Below the pieces are notes generated by a model. The model was given only the letters and a program-made list of their open reading frames with translations. It had not been told where the DNA came from and searched no databases. Position numbers and translations under genes: made by a program. Below, in pieces: positions 36,408-47,648 of a stretch of 64,000 nt of DNA. How positions within the stretch are numbered: the first letter of the stretch is position 1; every line of letters starts with the position of its first letter. This DNA comes from Sequoia sempervirens (taxonomy: Eukaryota; Streptophyta; Pinopsida; Cupressales; Cupressaceae), in assembly GCA_007258455.2 (NCBI GenBank), contig VDFB02262731.1, forward strand, positions 124,001 to 188,000. The letters run 5' to 3'.

Positions 36408-37250
36408 ATGGAATTTCTAAGAGAAAATCAAGTCAACTTTGCTTGGTCTTATGCAGACATGCCAGGTCTTGATCCTGATCTTATCATGCATCACTTGTCT
36501 ATCAAACCAGGGGTTAAGCCTGTGAAACAAAAACTCAAAAAGATGCACCCCCATGTTGCATTATTGGTTAAGGAAGAACTGAGAAAACTCCTTGATGTGG
36601 GCTTCATAAGATCAATCGACTACGCAGAATGGATCTCTAACATTGTTCTTGTATCCAAACTAGATAAAAGTGTTAGAGTGTGCACAGATTTTAGAGATCT
36701 TAATAAAGCATGTCCTAAGGATGACTTCCCACTTCCAAACATCGACACTATAGTTGATCTGACAGCTAGCCATGCCATGTATTCATTAATGGATGGTTTT
36801 TTCTGGTTACAACCAAATCAAGATTGCACCCAAAGACCAGGAGAAAACAACTTTCACATGTCCATGGGGAACTTACTGTTGGAACGTCATGCCTTTCAGT
36901 CTAAAGAATGTTGAGGCTACTTACCAAAGAGCCATGACTACAATCTTTCACGACATGATGCATACATTCATGGAAGATTATGTAGACAACATATTGGAAA
37001 AGTCATACACTAGAGAAGGACATCTGGAAATATTGTCCAAAATATTTGTAAGATTGGAGAATTCAAAGTTCACCTCAATCCCAAGAAATGTGTTTTTGGG
37101 GTCACATCTAGAAAACTCTTGGGGTACATTGTTTCAGGAAAAGGAATTGAAGTAGATCCAGCCAAAGTACAGGCAATCATGGAAATGCCTCCCCCAAGTA
37201 ACATCAGTCAATTAAGATCATTATAATGATGACTTCAATCTATATGAAGG
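36408..37250 (+). pseudogene. Tat reverse transcriptase, frameshifted
   Basis: The frame 36408-36914 carries the start of a gypsy RT: F-A-W-S-Y-A-D-M-P-G-L-D, then H-x-L-x-I-K-P-G, W-I-S-N-I-V-L-V-S-K and V-C-T-D-F-R-D-L-N-K-A-C-P-K-D-D-F-P-L-P. A frameshift near 36,800 moves the reading to 36793-37155 with S-G-Y-N-Q-I-K-I-A and T-F-x-C-P-W-G-T-Y. The catalytic box at 36979-36990 is YVDN, so the second Asp is lost by a GAC-to-AAC change. The thumb continues in another frame to about 37225 (L-L-G-Y-I-V-S-G-K-G-I-E), where two adjacent stops occur. Confidence 0.9.
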
Positions 37251-37262
37251 TTCATTGCACAA

Positions 37263-38249
37263 TTGACCGAAAAAAGTCTACCTTTCACACATCTACTGCA
37301 TAAGAATGTTCCTTTCGAGTGGGATGACAAGTGTGAATTAGCTTTTCAACAAATCAAACAGTACTTAATGACTCCACTAGTTCTAGTACCACCAAATCTA
37401 GACAAACCATTGATCTTGTATATTGCCGCAACAAAGACATCCTTGGGTGCATTGCTAATGCAAGAACACCATACGGGGAAAGAACGTGCAATTTATTACA
37501 TCAATAGAACACTAACAAGTCATGAGCTCAACTACACTACCATCAAGAAGGCTTGTTTAGCAGTAGTCTTTGCTTCACATAAATTTTGGCATTACATGTT
37601 AACTCATATAATCAATCTTGTTTCAAAGATTGATCCACTCAAGTATATGTTAAGCAAAGCATCATTGACAGGAAGGTTAGCAAAGTGGGTAATGATTCTA
37701 AGTGAGTTTGACATCCATTATGTTGATCGCAAGGCAATCAAAGGGAAAGTTATCACTGATCAACTAGCTGAAGCACCACTGCAAGCAGACCACCCCCTTC
37801 ACATTGAATTTCTAGATGCTGATTTCTTTACTGCAGAATCCAAACAACTACGGTTCTTATATTTTGATGGTTCTTACACTCAACATGGATTGGGGGTAGG
37901 CATACTTTTCGTCACCCCCCAAGGACACACTATTCATTGGTCATATAGGTTGATGTTTCCATGCACCAACAACATAGCCGACTATGAAGCGTTAATCACT
38001 AGACTTAAAATAGCACTAGAATGGAGGATTACAGAACTACAAGTGTATGGCGACTCACAATTAGTCATTAATCAGATCAATGATGATTATCAGACCAAAG
38101 ATGACAAACTGTTGCCATATAAAAAGATGGTTGATGACTTCAAGAAGTACTTTGTGGACATCAAATTCACACAAATTCCAAGGCTTGATAACAAAGTAGC
38201 TAACGCCATGGCCACAATCGTATCATTGCTACAACTCCCAGAAACTTAG
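37263..38249 (+). pseudogene. Tat RNase H plus second (archaeal-type) RNase H
   Basis: One open frame of 328 residues. The first half is the RT-linked RNase H: F-E-W-D-D-K-C-E-L-A-F at 18-28, L-I-L-Y-I-A-A-T near 64-71, A-I-Y-Y-I-N-R-T-L near 92-100, then N-Y-T-T-I-K-K-A-C-L-A-V-V. The Asp/Glu active-site positions look altered. The second half (about 197-320) begins L-Y-F-D-G-S-Y, continues with A-D-Y-E-A-L and G-D-S-Q-L-V-I-N-Q, and ends with N-K-V-A-N-A-M-A. This is the D-G-S...E-A...D-S pattern of an additional archaeal/plant-type RNase H. The tandem arrangement is diagnostic of Tat-type elements. It is open throughout, the longest intact frame in the window. Confidence 0.88.
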
Positions 38250-38264
38250 ACTCGCTATGAATTT

Positions 38265-39600
38265 ATGGTGGAACAATCATTTATACCTTCCTATGACACA
38301 CCTGAAATCCAAATCATTTGTCACTTGGTAGGATCCAATTCACCTTGGTATGGAAAAATTTATGCCTACCTAAAAGATGATATCTTACCACCTGATTTAT
38401 CCCATAACCAAAAAAAAAAAATTATCTGCCAATCCCCTTGCTACACTCTTATCGCTGACACCCTTTATCACTATGGTCTTGATGGTACTCTACTTCGATG
38501 TCTTGAACGTGATGAATCTGACAAAGCTTTACAAGAAGTTCATGGTGGAATTTGTGGTACTCATTCGAGTGGACTGACCTTATCCAAGAAATTGATTAGA
38601 ATGGGTTACTATTGGCCTACAATGGAGAGGGAATCATTCACTTTTGTGAAAATGGGCTCAAAATTCTAGATTCATGGGAATCTCATTCATGCTCCTGCAT
38701 AGGAACTTCAACCATTTATGCCAATTTGGCCATTCTCCCAATGGGGGGTTAGATCTAGTCGGAAAGATTCATCCTTCATCATCGAACGGGCATAAATTCA
38801 TCATCACAGCCATAGAGTATTTTACCAAGTGGATTGAGGTAGTACCTCTCACTAAAGTCACTGGTAAACAGATCTCATCTTTTATACTCAACTATCTCAT
38901 TTGTCGATATGGCATTCCCACCTCCATCATCACAAATAATGGATGACCATTCAAGAATCAAGATGTTGATGACCTCTGTGAGAGATTTCACATTCAGCAT
39001 AGATATTCAACACCTTACTATCCACAAGGGAATGGCCAAGCAGAGGCCTCAAATAAAACAATATTGAAAATTTTGAAGAAGACTATGAATGACTCAGGGA
39101 AAGATTGGCATGTTCAACTCAATCCCGCCTTATGGGCCTACAGAACCAGTGTCTGCACGCCAATAGGAGCAACACTATATGCTCTTGTCTATGGAGCCAA
39201 GGCTATACTTCCTCTAGAAGTTGAGATTCCCTCACTTAGAGTCTCACTGAAGAGTCTCACAACAAATGATGACTATAGAGTTTCTCGACTACAAAAGCTA
39301 GAACTCCTAGATGAAAAGAGACAAAGAGCAGTTGACCATTTGAAAGCATACCAACAAATGATGTCTCGCAACTATAATCACAAAGTAAATCCACGTACCT
39401 TTCAGGTAAGGTGATCTAGTTTTGAAAGAAAACCCATGAAATTAGCAAGACAGAAAAGAAAGGAAAATTTGAACCAAATTGGCTAGGTCCTTATGTGGTT
39501 ATCACCGTCTACGGTTTAGGGGCCTACAAGCTATCAACGCTAGAAGGGGACCTGTTTGATGAACCCATAAACATCATGCACCTGAAAAAGTATTATGTTT
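38265..39600 (+). pseudogene. Tat integrase, degenerate
   Basis: Frame 38265-38669 holds the zinc-binding start: H-G-G-I-C-G-T-H and Y-Y-W-P-T-M, with the distal Cys pair lost. Frame 38674-38946 holds the core: G-L-D-L-V-G (first Asp), F-T-K-W-I-E-V, then I-I-T-N-N-G at about 38926-38943. The second catalytic Asp (usual I-x-D-N-G) is Asn at 38935-38937, and a TGA follows. Beyond that come Y-P-Q-G-N-G-Q-A-E-A-S (third catalytic Glu) and frame 39064-39414 with the C-terminal L-W-A-Y-R-T and A-L-V-Y-G block. The reading ends near 39600 with G-A-Y-K-L-S and an H-L-K-K-Y-Y ending. There is no chromodomain. Confidence 0.87.
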
Positions 39601-40770
39601 GAAGTGGTTATCATCATCAAATAAAGTCCTGAAGAAATCCAAAAACAACAGAAAAATTCCTAAAAAAATGGTTACCCTAGTGAAAACCTGGCAAACATGC
39701 ATCTCAGTAATGACAAAAAAAACAAAAAAAACAAAAAATATGTCATAGTGTGAAAACCTGGCAACAGGCAGTCTATTGACAAGAAAAATGCAATAAAAAC
39801 AAATAGTGAAAATCTGACAAACAGACGTTATTTGTAGCTTTTCATCTATTAGTTCATGTTCTGCACTTGACTTCTCAGCCTTCATTTCATGCATCTTCCC
39901 ATCATCTTAGGTCCATATTAGCATCATGCTACCATTATTTTCCTAGAGCGATAATGTCTTACCATGGCTTGATCATTGTACATATCCATTTCGGCAAGTT
40001 GTGTTAATATTGGGGGCAAAACATTGACATGTTGGGGGAAATGAACTTTCAGGTTTTACTGAAACGGCTAGACAATGACATCGAATCAAATCATGTGAAC
40101 AAACAATCGAATCACATAAACAACTATCCAATCATTGATCGAAAGCACAACAATTTTCAGCTAAGTACCATATCATGACTCATATCTGGATGATCTATAA
40201 ATTTGAATAATGATTGGAATATCAGTTTTACATTTTGAACAATGATTGTTTAATTTTTGATATCATCTCTCTGGAGCACACTCGATGATGTATTGAACTA
40301 GAATTGGCGAGGAAAGAGGATGATTTTTCTTTGTCTGTTGTCTTAAGGTTAACTATCCATCCATTGCAAATATGTCATGAGACATGATTTCCAAAGTTTA
40401 TCATTGATAACAGTCCCAAATTTGCATCAGAAAGTGGTTAGTCTTTGTTTGTTCATCCAAGAAATGCTTAGGTCATCTCAGTTTAATTATACCTCGATGC
40501 TTGTGTTCGCTTGCTATATCAAAAATCATGAAAGTGGTACTCAGGTCATCATTGGTGCTAATTTACCCTTTGATGCTTGTACATACTTCCAAAATTTTAA
40601 AACGCTCTATGATGATTCAAGAAAGATAGCAAAAATCTCAACAAATGGTTCATTTCATTTAATTGCATTTCATTTTAGATCATTGTACATATATGCATAC
40701 TGGATTTGCATCAGATTTTTTGAAAGGCTAACAAGAACATCAACGACTGCCATGTCTCTTTGGACTATTT
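39601..40770 (+). other. Tat element 3' spacer, no gene seen
   Basis: Between integrase and the TCATTT array. It contains a near-repeat of AGTGTGAAAACCTGGCAA (about 39677-39770) and a short A-run series near 39715-39735. The frame 40377-40850 (plus) is unrecognised and runs into the microsatellite. Confidence 0.5.
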
Positions 40771-40789
40771 GTGGAGGACATTCGAACAT

Positions 40790-41600
40790 TTGTTTCATCA
40801 TCACCTTTCATCTTCATTATCATTTCATTAATCATTATCATTTCATCTAGGTCCTTTCATTTATTATTTATCATTCATTTTCATATCATTACCATTTATC
40901 ATTTCACATATCATTATCATTTATCGTTTCATTCATCATTTTCATTATTGTACATTTCATATCATTGTCACTTATCATTATCATTTATCATTTCATTTAT
41001 TATTTTATTTATCATTTCACTTATCATTTCATTTATCATTTCATTGATCATTTCAAATATCATTATCATTTATCATTTCATTTATCATTTCACATATCAT
41101 TATCATTTATCTTATCATTCATCATTTTCATTATCATACATTTCATATCATTATCACTTATCATTTCACTTATCATTATCACTTATCATTTCACTTATCA
41201 TTTCATTTATCATATCACTTATCATTTCACTTATCATTTCACTTATCATTTCACTTATCATTTCATTTATCATCTCATTCATTTCATTTCATTTATCATC
41301 TCATTATTATTCATTTCATATCATTTCATTTATCATTTTTCTTTATCGTTCATTTCATTTCATTTCACCTATCATTCATCATTTTTCATTATCGTTCATA
41401 TCATTTCAATTCGCTTATCATTCATCATTATCTTTCATTATTAATCATTTCATTTCATTATCATTACAAGTCATTACATTTCATCACGTATCATTTATCA
41501 TCTTATCACATTATTATTAACCATTTCATTTCATATCATTTGTCACATTACAATCATATTATATCATTAATCATCCTATCATTTTCCATATCAATTCATA
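40790..41600 (+). repeat. TCATTT/TATCATTTCA microsatellite-like array
   Basis: About 800 bp is built almost only from TCATTTATCATTTCA, TCATTATCATT and related units. It produces long Ser/Ile/His/Tyr frames in two plus-strand phases (40771-41520 and 40965-41444), which are repeat artefacts. It tails off into irregular CATCAT-rich sequence up to about 42,000. It lies between integrase and the antisense PMD gene. Confidence 0.85.
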
Positions 41601-42123
41601 TTACAAATTCATGAAGCATATCCTAAACACAACATTCATTTTCCATCATAGTATGATTATTTACTTACATTTGAAAATCCAAAAAAAACATTCCATACAT
41701 GCATTTTCATATCATTTTCCATACAACATTTTTCATAAACATATCAAATATCCCATGGCATATTTTCATAATCACATCATAAGTCATCCACCTGCATGGC
41801 ATCATTAGTACGCATCATCAATCATTTTTCATCATCATCATAAAAACATCATATCAAATCATCCTACATATCACATTAGTCATCAAATCATTAAAACATA
41901 TACCAAAATCCATAACATATAGAAATAAATGCATATCACATAATCATCCCATAAATACACATCACGTCATAAAAAAATCATCATTGTTGCATATCATCAC
42001 TCATCATTAATAATACAAATGTCCAATGTCCAAGGAAACTGAAAATTCCAAAGAAAGATACATGGAATATGATCAAAATCAATATACATGCTCCAAAACT
42101 GATATACATGTGTGAAATATAAA
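41601..42123. other. CAT-rich spacer
   Basis: Irregular CAT/ATCA-rich sequence continuing from the array. No gene. Confidence 0.5.
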
Positions 42124-44013
42124 CTAGCTAGTCGATGCCCCTAACGGAGCCGGTCTAGAAGGAGGTGGCCTGCCACTAGTACTTGCGTCTGGATCCCACT
42201 GAGGCTCGGTAACCCCTATGCTCTGTGTACCTGTCCATGACTTGCTCCTGGTCCTAGTGTGGGACCGTGGGAATGGCTCTCTGCGCTTAGGAGGACATAA
42301 CTCCTCATATCGAGCTTTATAGTACTCTGCCTCCCTCGCCATCTTCATGCCCTCTACAATAGCCTCCTGCAAGGATGTGTTATGTACGGTACCCATTAGC
42401 CTCTATGCAACACCCTCGACCTCTACCGCCCTCCGCCTCAGTGCATCTCTTTTTGTCATCACTTGGGCTAACTGTGGGTCTGGGGCAGGAGCCTGTGCCT
42501 GTGACTGTGCTAGGTGTGCTTGTAGTTGTGCAACCAATCCATGTGCCTGCACCAACTGACTCTACAACTGCACCTATTGTCCCTGCAGTGTCTGTACCTG
42601 GGCCTACAGGGTGGCTAGCTATCCTTGCTATGATGAGGATCCAACCTTGATCACTGTTCGCTGCCCAATCCTAGTCCCCGACCACCTCATGATATGTACA
42701 CCACTGAGAAAATCTGGCCCCGGCCTCCCTAGCATCTACCTCTCATCCCCGCTGTCATCCCCATTAGAGCTATCCTCCTCTCCACTCTCCTCCTCATTTC
42801 CCCCAACCACTGTTGCCTTCCCACCTGCCACATTCTCCTATCTCACTGCCCCTGGCTGTGGTACTACCAAAATGGGCACTGGCTCATTAGGACATGTATA
42901 ACATGGAAAGGGATGTGTATGATAGTAAACTAAATACTCGTATGACATACCAGCATCAATAATGTCTCATCTATCATCCCATGCCTTGGGAGCTAATGCC
43001 ATGAACTTTGTATATGCTATTTGATAGGAGATACACGACCCCCATCCAGCCTCATCTCTGCTCCGTGCATAGTGTGCAACCCCCTGGGGCATCCCCTGTG
43101 TGAAACCATACTATCGCTGCACCCGCAATGCCAAAAATCACTCGATGATAAAAGGGTTCCTCCCTATCAAAAACCACATAATACCTACAAATGACATCTC
43201 CAGGTGATTTGTATCCCAGGGCTCACAATCAAGGTATGGTCACCATACCACTGCATCCATATCATCCAGACACTGTCTCCAGTAATCCACCTTGCCCAGC
43301 TTGGGCTGGACAAGGAACATAGCATAAGCATACACATAAGGCCTACCCGGTGGCCTCACTCTGGGGCACGCTGGTCTTGTCACAACAAGATGCTCCCATG
43401 CCTAGATCTGTAGTAGTGTCATGCCACACGACAAACTGGAAGCATCCTTGTATACTACCTGATGTAAATCATGGTATAGGTGAGCTAACATACAACTCCC
43501 CCATGCATATCTCTGTGGCTGTAACAACATCTTCTCTAGAATCCTCCCCCATCCCATTGATAGTCCCTTTGAACGATGATCCGAACAAAGGAAACCTCCA
43601 ATAAACACACCCAAAACTACAGGCAAGGCTGGATATCCTCAGAAGTTAGCCCATGGCACCCAGTACCCTACTATATGTGCATCACCATATACCCTCCTTA
43701 GAGCATCTATACCCCCAAGCTCCTTGTGATCATAGAACATAAGGGCACCAACCACTGGGATACCTAATATCCTGTACACGTCCCCCGGAGTCACAGTCAC
43801 CTCACTAGTCGGCAAATGAAAGGTGTTGTGCTCTGAATGCCACCTCTTTGCCAATGCAGTCAACAGTCCCCTGTTGACTTGAATCAGCGGCATAGCCAAC
43901 AAGGATCTCAAACCACATGTATCTATCAATGCTACATCAGTGGGTGTCAGCTCAGGTATCCTATCCCACCCTGCCGAGTGTCGCTCCCTAATCTGGAGGT
44001 TTTTGAAAACCTC
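42124..44013 (-). pseudogene. Antisense plant mobile domain (PMD) protein, stop-riddled
   Basis: One minus-strand frame runs without any frameshift from 44013 to a stop at 42124-42126, 629 codons. The N-terminal 380 residues match the aminotransferase-like plant mobile domain found in MAIN/MAIL1 proteins and in transposons. Features are I-R-E-R-H-S-A-G-W-D, then T-P-T-D-V-A-L-I-D, A-L-A-K-R-W-H-S-E-H-N-T-F-H-L-P and T-P-G-D-V-Y-R-I-L-G-I-P-V-V-G (about 43,760-43,990). W-G-S-C-M-L-A-H-L-Y-H-D-L follows near 43,490. The C-terminal third is an acidic Glu/Ser/Asp stretch, a Gln-rich helix (about 42,480-42,610) and a basic Arg/Ser/Pro tail. Twelve in-frame stops interrupt it, ten TAG and two TGA. 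It is GC-richer than its surroundings. It lies antisense inside the Tat element, so it is carried cargo and not a host locus. Confidence 0.8.
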
Positions 44014-44146
44014 CTATTTTTGGGTTATCACAACAATAATGAATCAGAACCATATCAATGATTCAATCTCAATTAAACATCATCAGTCTGACTCATATCT
44101 GTCAAGTGATCCATATCAATGCGCAATCTATCTATTAGAATGCAAT

Positions 44147-44389
44147 CAATCATCTACTATTTGTTTGCTATCGCAGAAAGCAAATTTATTGGAATATCAT
44201 ATCAATCATCTTCTATTCGTTTTCTATCACAAAAAGAAAATTTACCAGAATGTAATTAATCATCTACTATTTGTTTTCTATCGCAAGAAGCAAATTTATC
44301 ATAAAGTAATCAAACCTCTACTATTTGTTTTCTATCGCAAAAAGCAAATTCATCAAGCACTTTATCAATCATCTACTCTTTGTTTTCAT
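44147..44389. repeat. Tandem repeat of about 54 bp, 4.5 copies
   Basis: Units begin AATCATCTACTATTTG and contain TTTTCTATCGCAAAAAGCAAATT, with small changes. Successive units start near 44147, 44203, 44257 and 44311, and a partial fifth near 44366. The fifth is cut where the truncated LTR begins. Confidence 0.8.
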
Positions 44390-44621
44390 ATAGTATGCAT
44401 TTTAGTTTAAATCTCATTCTCTAGTAGTCTATTTCATTGAGCTTGGCATACTAAATTTGAGAGCAACTTGAACCAACGAAACGCTGGAGATAGAGAGCAA
44501 TAAAACGACTTCGAAAAAGCTGCCATAAAGAGTTTGTTTATTTTTCTTTCAGTTTCTTTGATATAATGTTTTATTGAATGTGTTTTGAATCCTTTATAAC
44601 AGGCATATTTTCATACACACA
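44390..44621 (+). repeat. Tat element 3' LTR, 5'-truncated
   Basis: The 232 bp match the last 232 bp of the 5' LTR without gaps, ending CATACACACA followed by the TSD ATTTG. Differences are about nine, nearly all transitions. The left end abuts a tandem-repeat unit, so a deletion removed the upstream LTR part and the PPT. Confidence 0.85.
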
Positions 44622-44626
44622 ATTTG

Positions 44627-45510
44627 AATTAAAAATTAATTTAATTCAAAAGGTGGGGTCATGTGATAGTAAATAATTAATTTAAAATTATTTACTAAGA
44701 GAGAGAAAATAGAAAGTGGGACAATTTTAAATGAATGATCTTATTTAAAATTAGGAGAATACCAAGGTGGACAATAATTAAATAAATTAAATAATTTATT
44801 TAATTATAGGAGGACATTTAGAAATTAATGATGTATTTAAATAAATAAATAAAATTTACTTATTTAAATAATTAGGAGAAAATAATGGACAAAGGATAAT
44901 TAAATAAATTTAAGAATTTATTTAATCATGGAAAGACATTAGAAAATTAGCGACGTATTTAAATAAATAAATAAAATTTATTTATTTAAATAATCAAGAG
45001 GAATAAAAGACATGAATTAATTAAATAATTATGAATTATTTAATTAATAGTTGAATTGGACCATAGAACATAATTAAATAATTAAATTATGTTTGAGAAG
45101 AAATATGGAGAAAATAAAACTTGCAGGCCTAGGCCATTTTTATGTATCTACAGCTGTGAAACTAATGTCTTTTATCCTTCCTTGACCGACAAAAAATGAC
45201 CTATTACCTCCATTTTAGCAATCCAAACTCACTTCTTCACTCTTGGATGCAATTATTTCATTCTCTCATTCATTCTTGCAACTTCTTTCTCATTCTCTAA
45301 CTCTCTCAAGCTCACTCTTGCTCTCTTCTTGGTGATTCTTGCTCTCTACTTGGCTTCTACAATGTTCATGTTACAACTCCACCACCTTTGTAGGTTGATG
45401 AAGCTCCATTCTCTTAATGTGGTGTCATCTCTTCCTCTTGGCCTTGAGTGTCAGCAAGAGGAAAAGTGATATTGTTCTTGTTATTTTGTTTGCATCATTA
45501 TGTCTTATAG
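44627..45510. other. Palindromic AT blocks and transcribed-leader-like sequence
   Basis: From 44627 to about 45,110 there are at least five consecutive A/T inverted repeats separated by GGA- or GGACA-containing spacers (for example around 44,777-44,812 and 44,835-44,872). 45,200-45,510 is CT-rich, with many CTCTC blocks, like the leader part of an LTR. It is the right-hand continuation of 29,100-29,348 before the Tat insertion. It may be an older LTR, but I could not find its partner. Confidence 0.4.
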
Positions 45511-45515
45511 AGTAG

Positions 45516-46593
45516 TGATGGGTTCATTGTAATCCTCATCATTTAACTTATCAATCCAAGGCAGTGTCATGATTGTATGCAAAAGAGAATGGAGAAAACT
45601 TGCTTCACAATCTATTCTACAATCAAACTTGCAGAAATCAAACCTATTCTAGAGCACACTTACATAAAAGGAAAGTTACATGAAAGAAAACTAATATAAA
45701 ACACACTTACATGAACTGAAAAATGCTAAATTACTTCACACTTTGTTGGAAATGTAAAACTTGCTTGAATTCAAATTTACTCTAAAAATTCTAGAAATAC
45801 ATTGTTTGAAATGAAACTAGAAACTATCATATTTCCTCATACCAAAGCAAGCCCTTCTAATCCCCCTTGATTCTTTGATTACAATGCATTTATAGAATTA
45901 AAAGATGAGCCTAAATAGGAACATGGGTGAAGAAAGAAAGGATAAGTCTTCACTCCATTTTGCTGAGTCAATCTCTTTTGGTAGTCTAAAACAATAATCC
46001 CTACTTTTCAGCCCTTTAAATTGTTCCAAAAAAGTGTTAGAGTGTTGAATCCTTCCTTTGACCTCTTATATCATTACAACTCTTAAATATGCTCCTATAT
46101 GCTCTTAATTGCTCATATATTGGGTTGAACAACTCGCTAGATATTTACAACTGCCCCTATATTCTCTCAACTTATGTCCAAGTCACTCCAATTTCCTTTA
46201 CTACTTGCAATTGTTGTCCCTTAATAGCTCAACCTCTTCATAAATGCTATCATACTTAGTTCCAAAAATTTTGGAGCATGGAAGCAAATGAATGAACAAA
46301 TTTTGGAGCATGGAAGCAAAGTTCTAGAGCATTGGACTGGTGAAGTTTTCTCTCAAACCACGAACTAGGTTTTTGCAAAATTTAATGGGTGTTTTTGCCT
46401 TCTTGTCTCTAAATTTTTATCCACAAATCCCAAGAATCCAAATCATAATTTTCAAGATATGATGAAATCTTTGACTACTGCATCTAAAAATCTCTTACTT
46501 TCCTCATCATGCTTAATCTTGATAAACTTCATAATTAAGCAAAATACATGTTTTTATTTGGCTAATAGATGAGACATTTTCTTTGTCTCATCT
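45516..46593 (-). repeat. Short element 3' LTR
   Basis: It aligns with 47649-48754, differing by roughly a tenth by eye. The terminal base at 46593 is T where the right copy has A, which breaks the CATCA end. Confidence 0.83.
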
Positions 46594-47648
46594 CCCCCAC
46601 ACCTAAAATTTTGCTGGTCTCTTTGCAACTCATAATGAGCCTTCAAATTCAATTTTTTTAGTAGTTGCTCCAGGTAGCTCCTGACAACTCCTGATTTTAT
46701 CTTAGTTTTCCATGCAACCATCATGCATGAGTTGTAGTTCACTTTCTCCATGTTGCATGCAAAGAATTTCTTCAAGTTTTGAGAGCTGCAACTTGATCTT
46801 TTACATTAAATACCAACTTAGATTGCTTCATTATTATTCTTGCTACACTAACCAGTCATCCATAATGCCAAAATATCTGCTACAAGTTTTTAGAGTAGCA
46901 ACTTGTATAGAAAAGTATATTCTTACAACCTTAGAGAAGAGTAAATAGCATGTGCAAAGCACTTATTTGTAAAAATCAAACCTACCCTAACCTACTCTAT
47001 TTAATGTTGTAGAGAGGTTACACATAACCATTGACTAGTTTTAAAAAATATCTTCCCTTTCTCAAAGTATGTTTCCATGCATTTAATTTTTTGAGAGAAG
47101 AGAATGAAAAGAATAGAAAAATTTTAAAATTCAATGCTTCACCTTCCTTTGAAGTGGAAACCTTTTCCATGATTTCTGATTCTAGCAAATACATGGGCTT
47201 ATTGGAGAGATCTTGCAATCCTTCCTTCTAATATGTTGCATGCATGACTAAAAACATCTCCTTGTTCTTCAAATCTCCAATTGGGCATCTCTCCTTTGAC
47301 TTCAAAAATTTGATTGGGTTGTCATTCTTAGACTTTGAAGGTCTCTAAATAAGTCTCTTTTTTGCAAGTTTTTTTAACGAAGCTAAGATCTCTTCATTGT
47401 ATTATGCACCTCTTGCAAGCAATAATCCATCATTTTTTTCTTTAAAGAAAAATCATTTGCTAGGACTTGGAGTGATGGTCCTCCAACTAAGGATATTTTG
47501 AAATAGATAGGGGGTTTCTCTTTAGAGATAGTATTTTGGGTGGCTTTTGAGAGATGAATCTTTCTTGAGGAAATTCTAAATTTAAAGGATGCCAAACTAA
47601 TTTGATCCCTTCCCTAATGAAACATGTCCCTAGCAATGATGCCAAAAA
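46594..47648 (-). other. Short element interior
   Basis: It contains frames 47018-47218, 47383-47595 and 47487-47675 (minus), none with a recognised domain. The overlap of the last two in different phases argues against coding. Confidence 0.55.
47627..47644 (-). other. Short element PBS (decayed tRNA-Asp type)
   Basis: The minus strand reads TGGCATCATTGCTAGGGA. The usual Athila-type site, complementary to tRNA-Asp, is TGGCGCCGTTGCCGGGGA. All four differences are transitions of the kind produced by deamination. Confidence 0.75.

Larger units (their letters stand above)
29354..44621 (+). mobile_element. Tat-lineage Ty3/gypsy element with antisense PMD gene
   Basis: Homologous LTR ends (30072-30303 and 44390-44621), a PBS at 30309 and the 5-bp repeat ATTTG (29349-29353 and 44622-44626) define it. 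On the plus strand it encodes gag, protease, a G-patch domain, RT, RNase H, a second RNase H-like domain and integrase. The duplicated RNase H and the long region after integrase are known features of the Tat lineage of non-chromovirus gypsy elements. That 3' region holds an antisense plant-mobile-domain gene. The 3' LTR lacks its first 700 or so bases. The 5' LTR start at 29354 rests on the TG and the TSD only, since the 3' copy does not cover it. Confidence 0.85.

Noticed and set aside
40771..41520. 249-residue Ser/Ile/His-rich frame and a 159-residue one in another phase
   Set aside because: Both come from the TCATTT-family array; open in several phases because the repeat lacks stops.
40790..41600. 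CRISPR-like array
   Set aside because: Units are only a few bases long with no unique spacers, and the sequence is a plant nuclear genome.
42347..43604. Plus-strand frames in the GC-rich block
   Set aside because: They are antisense shadows of the minus-strand PMD frame, which has the recognisable domain.
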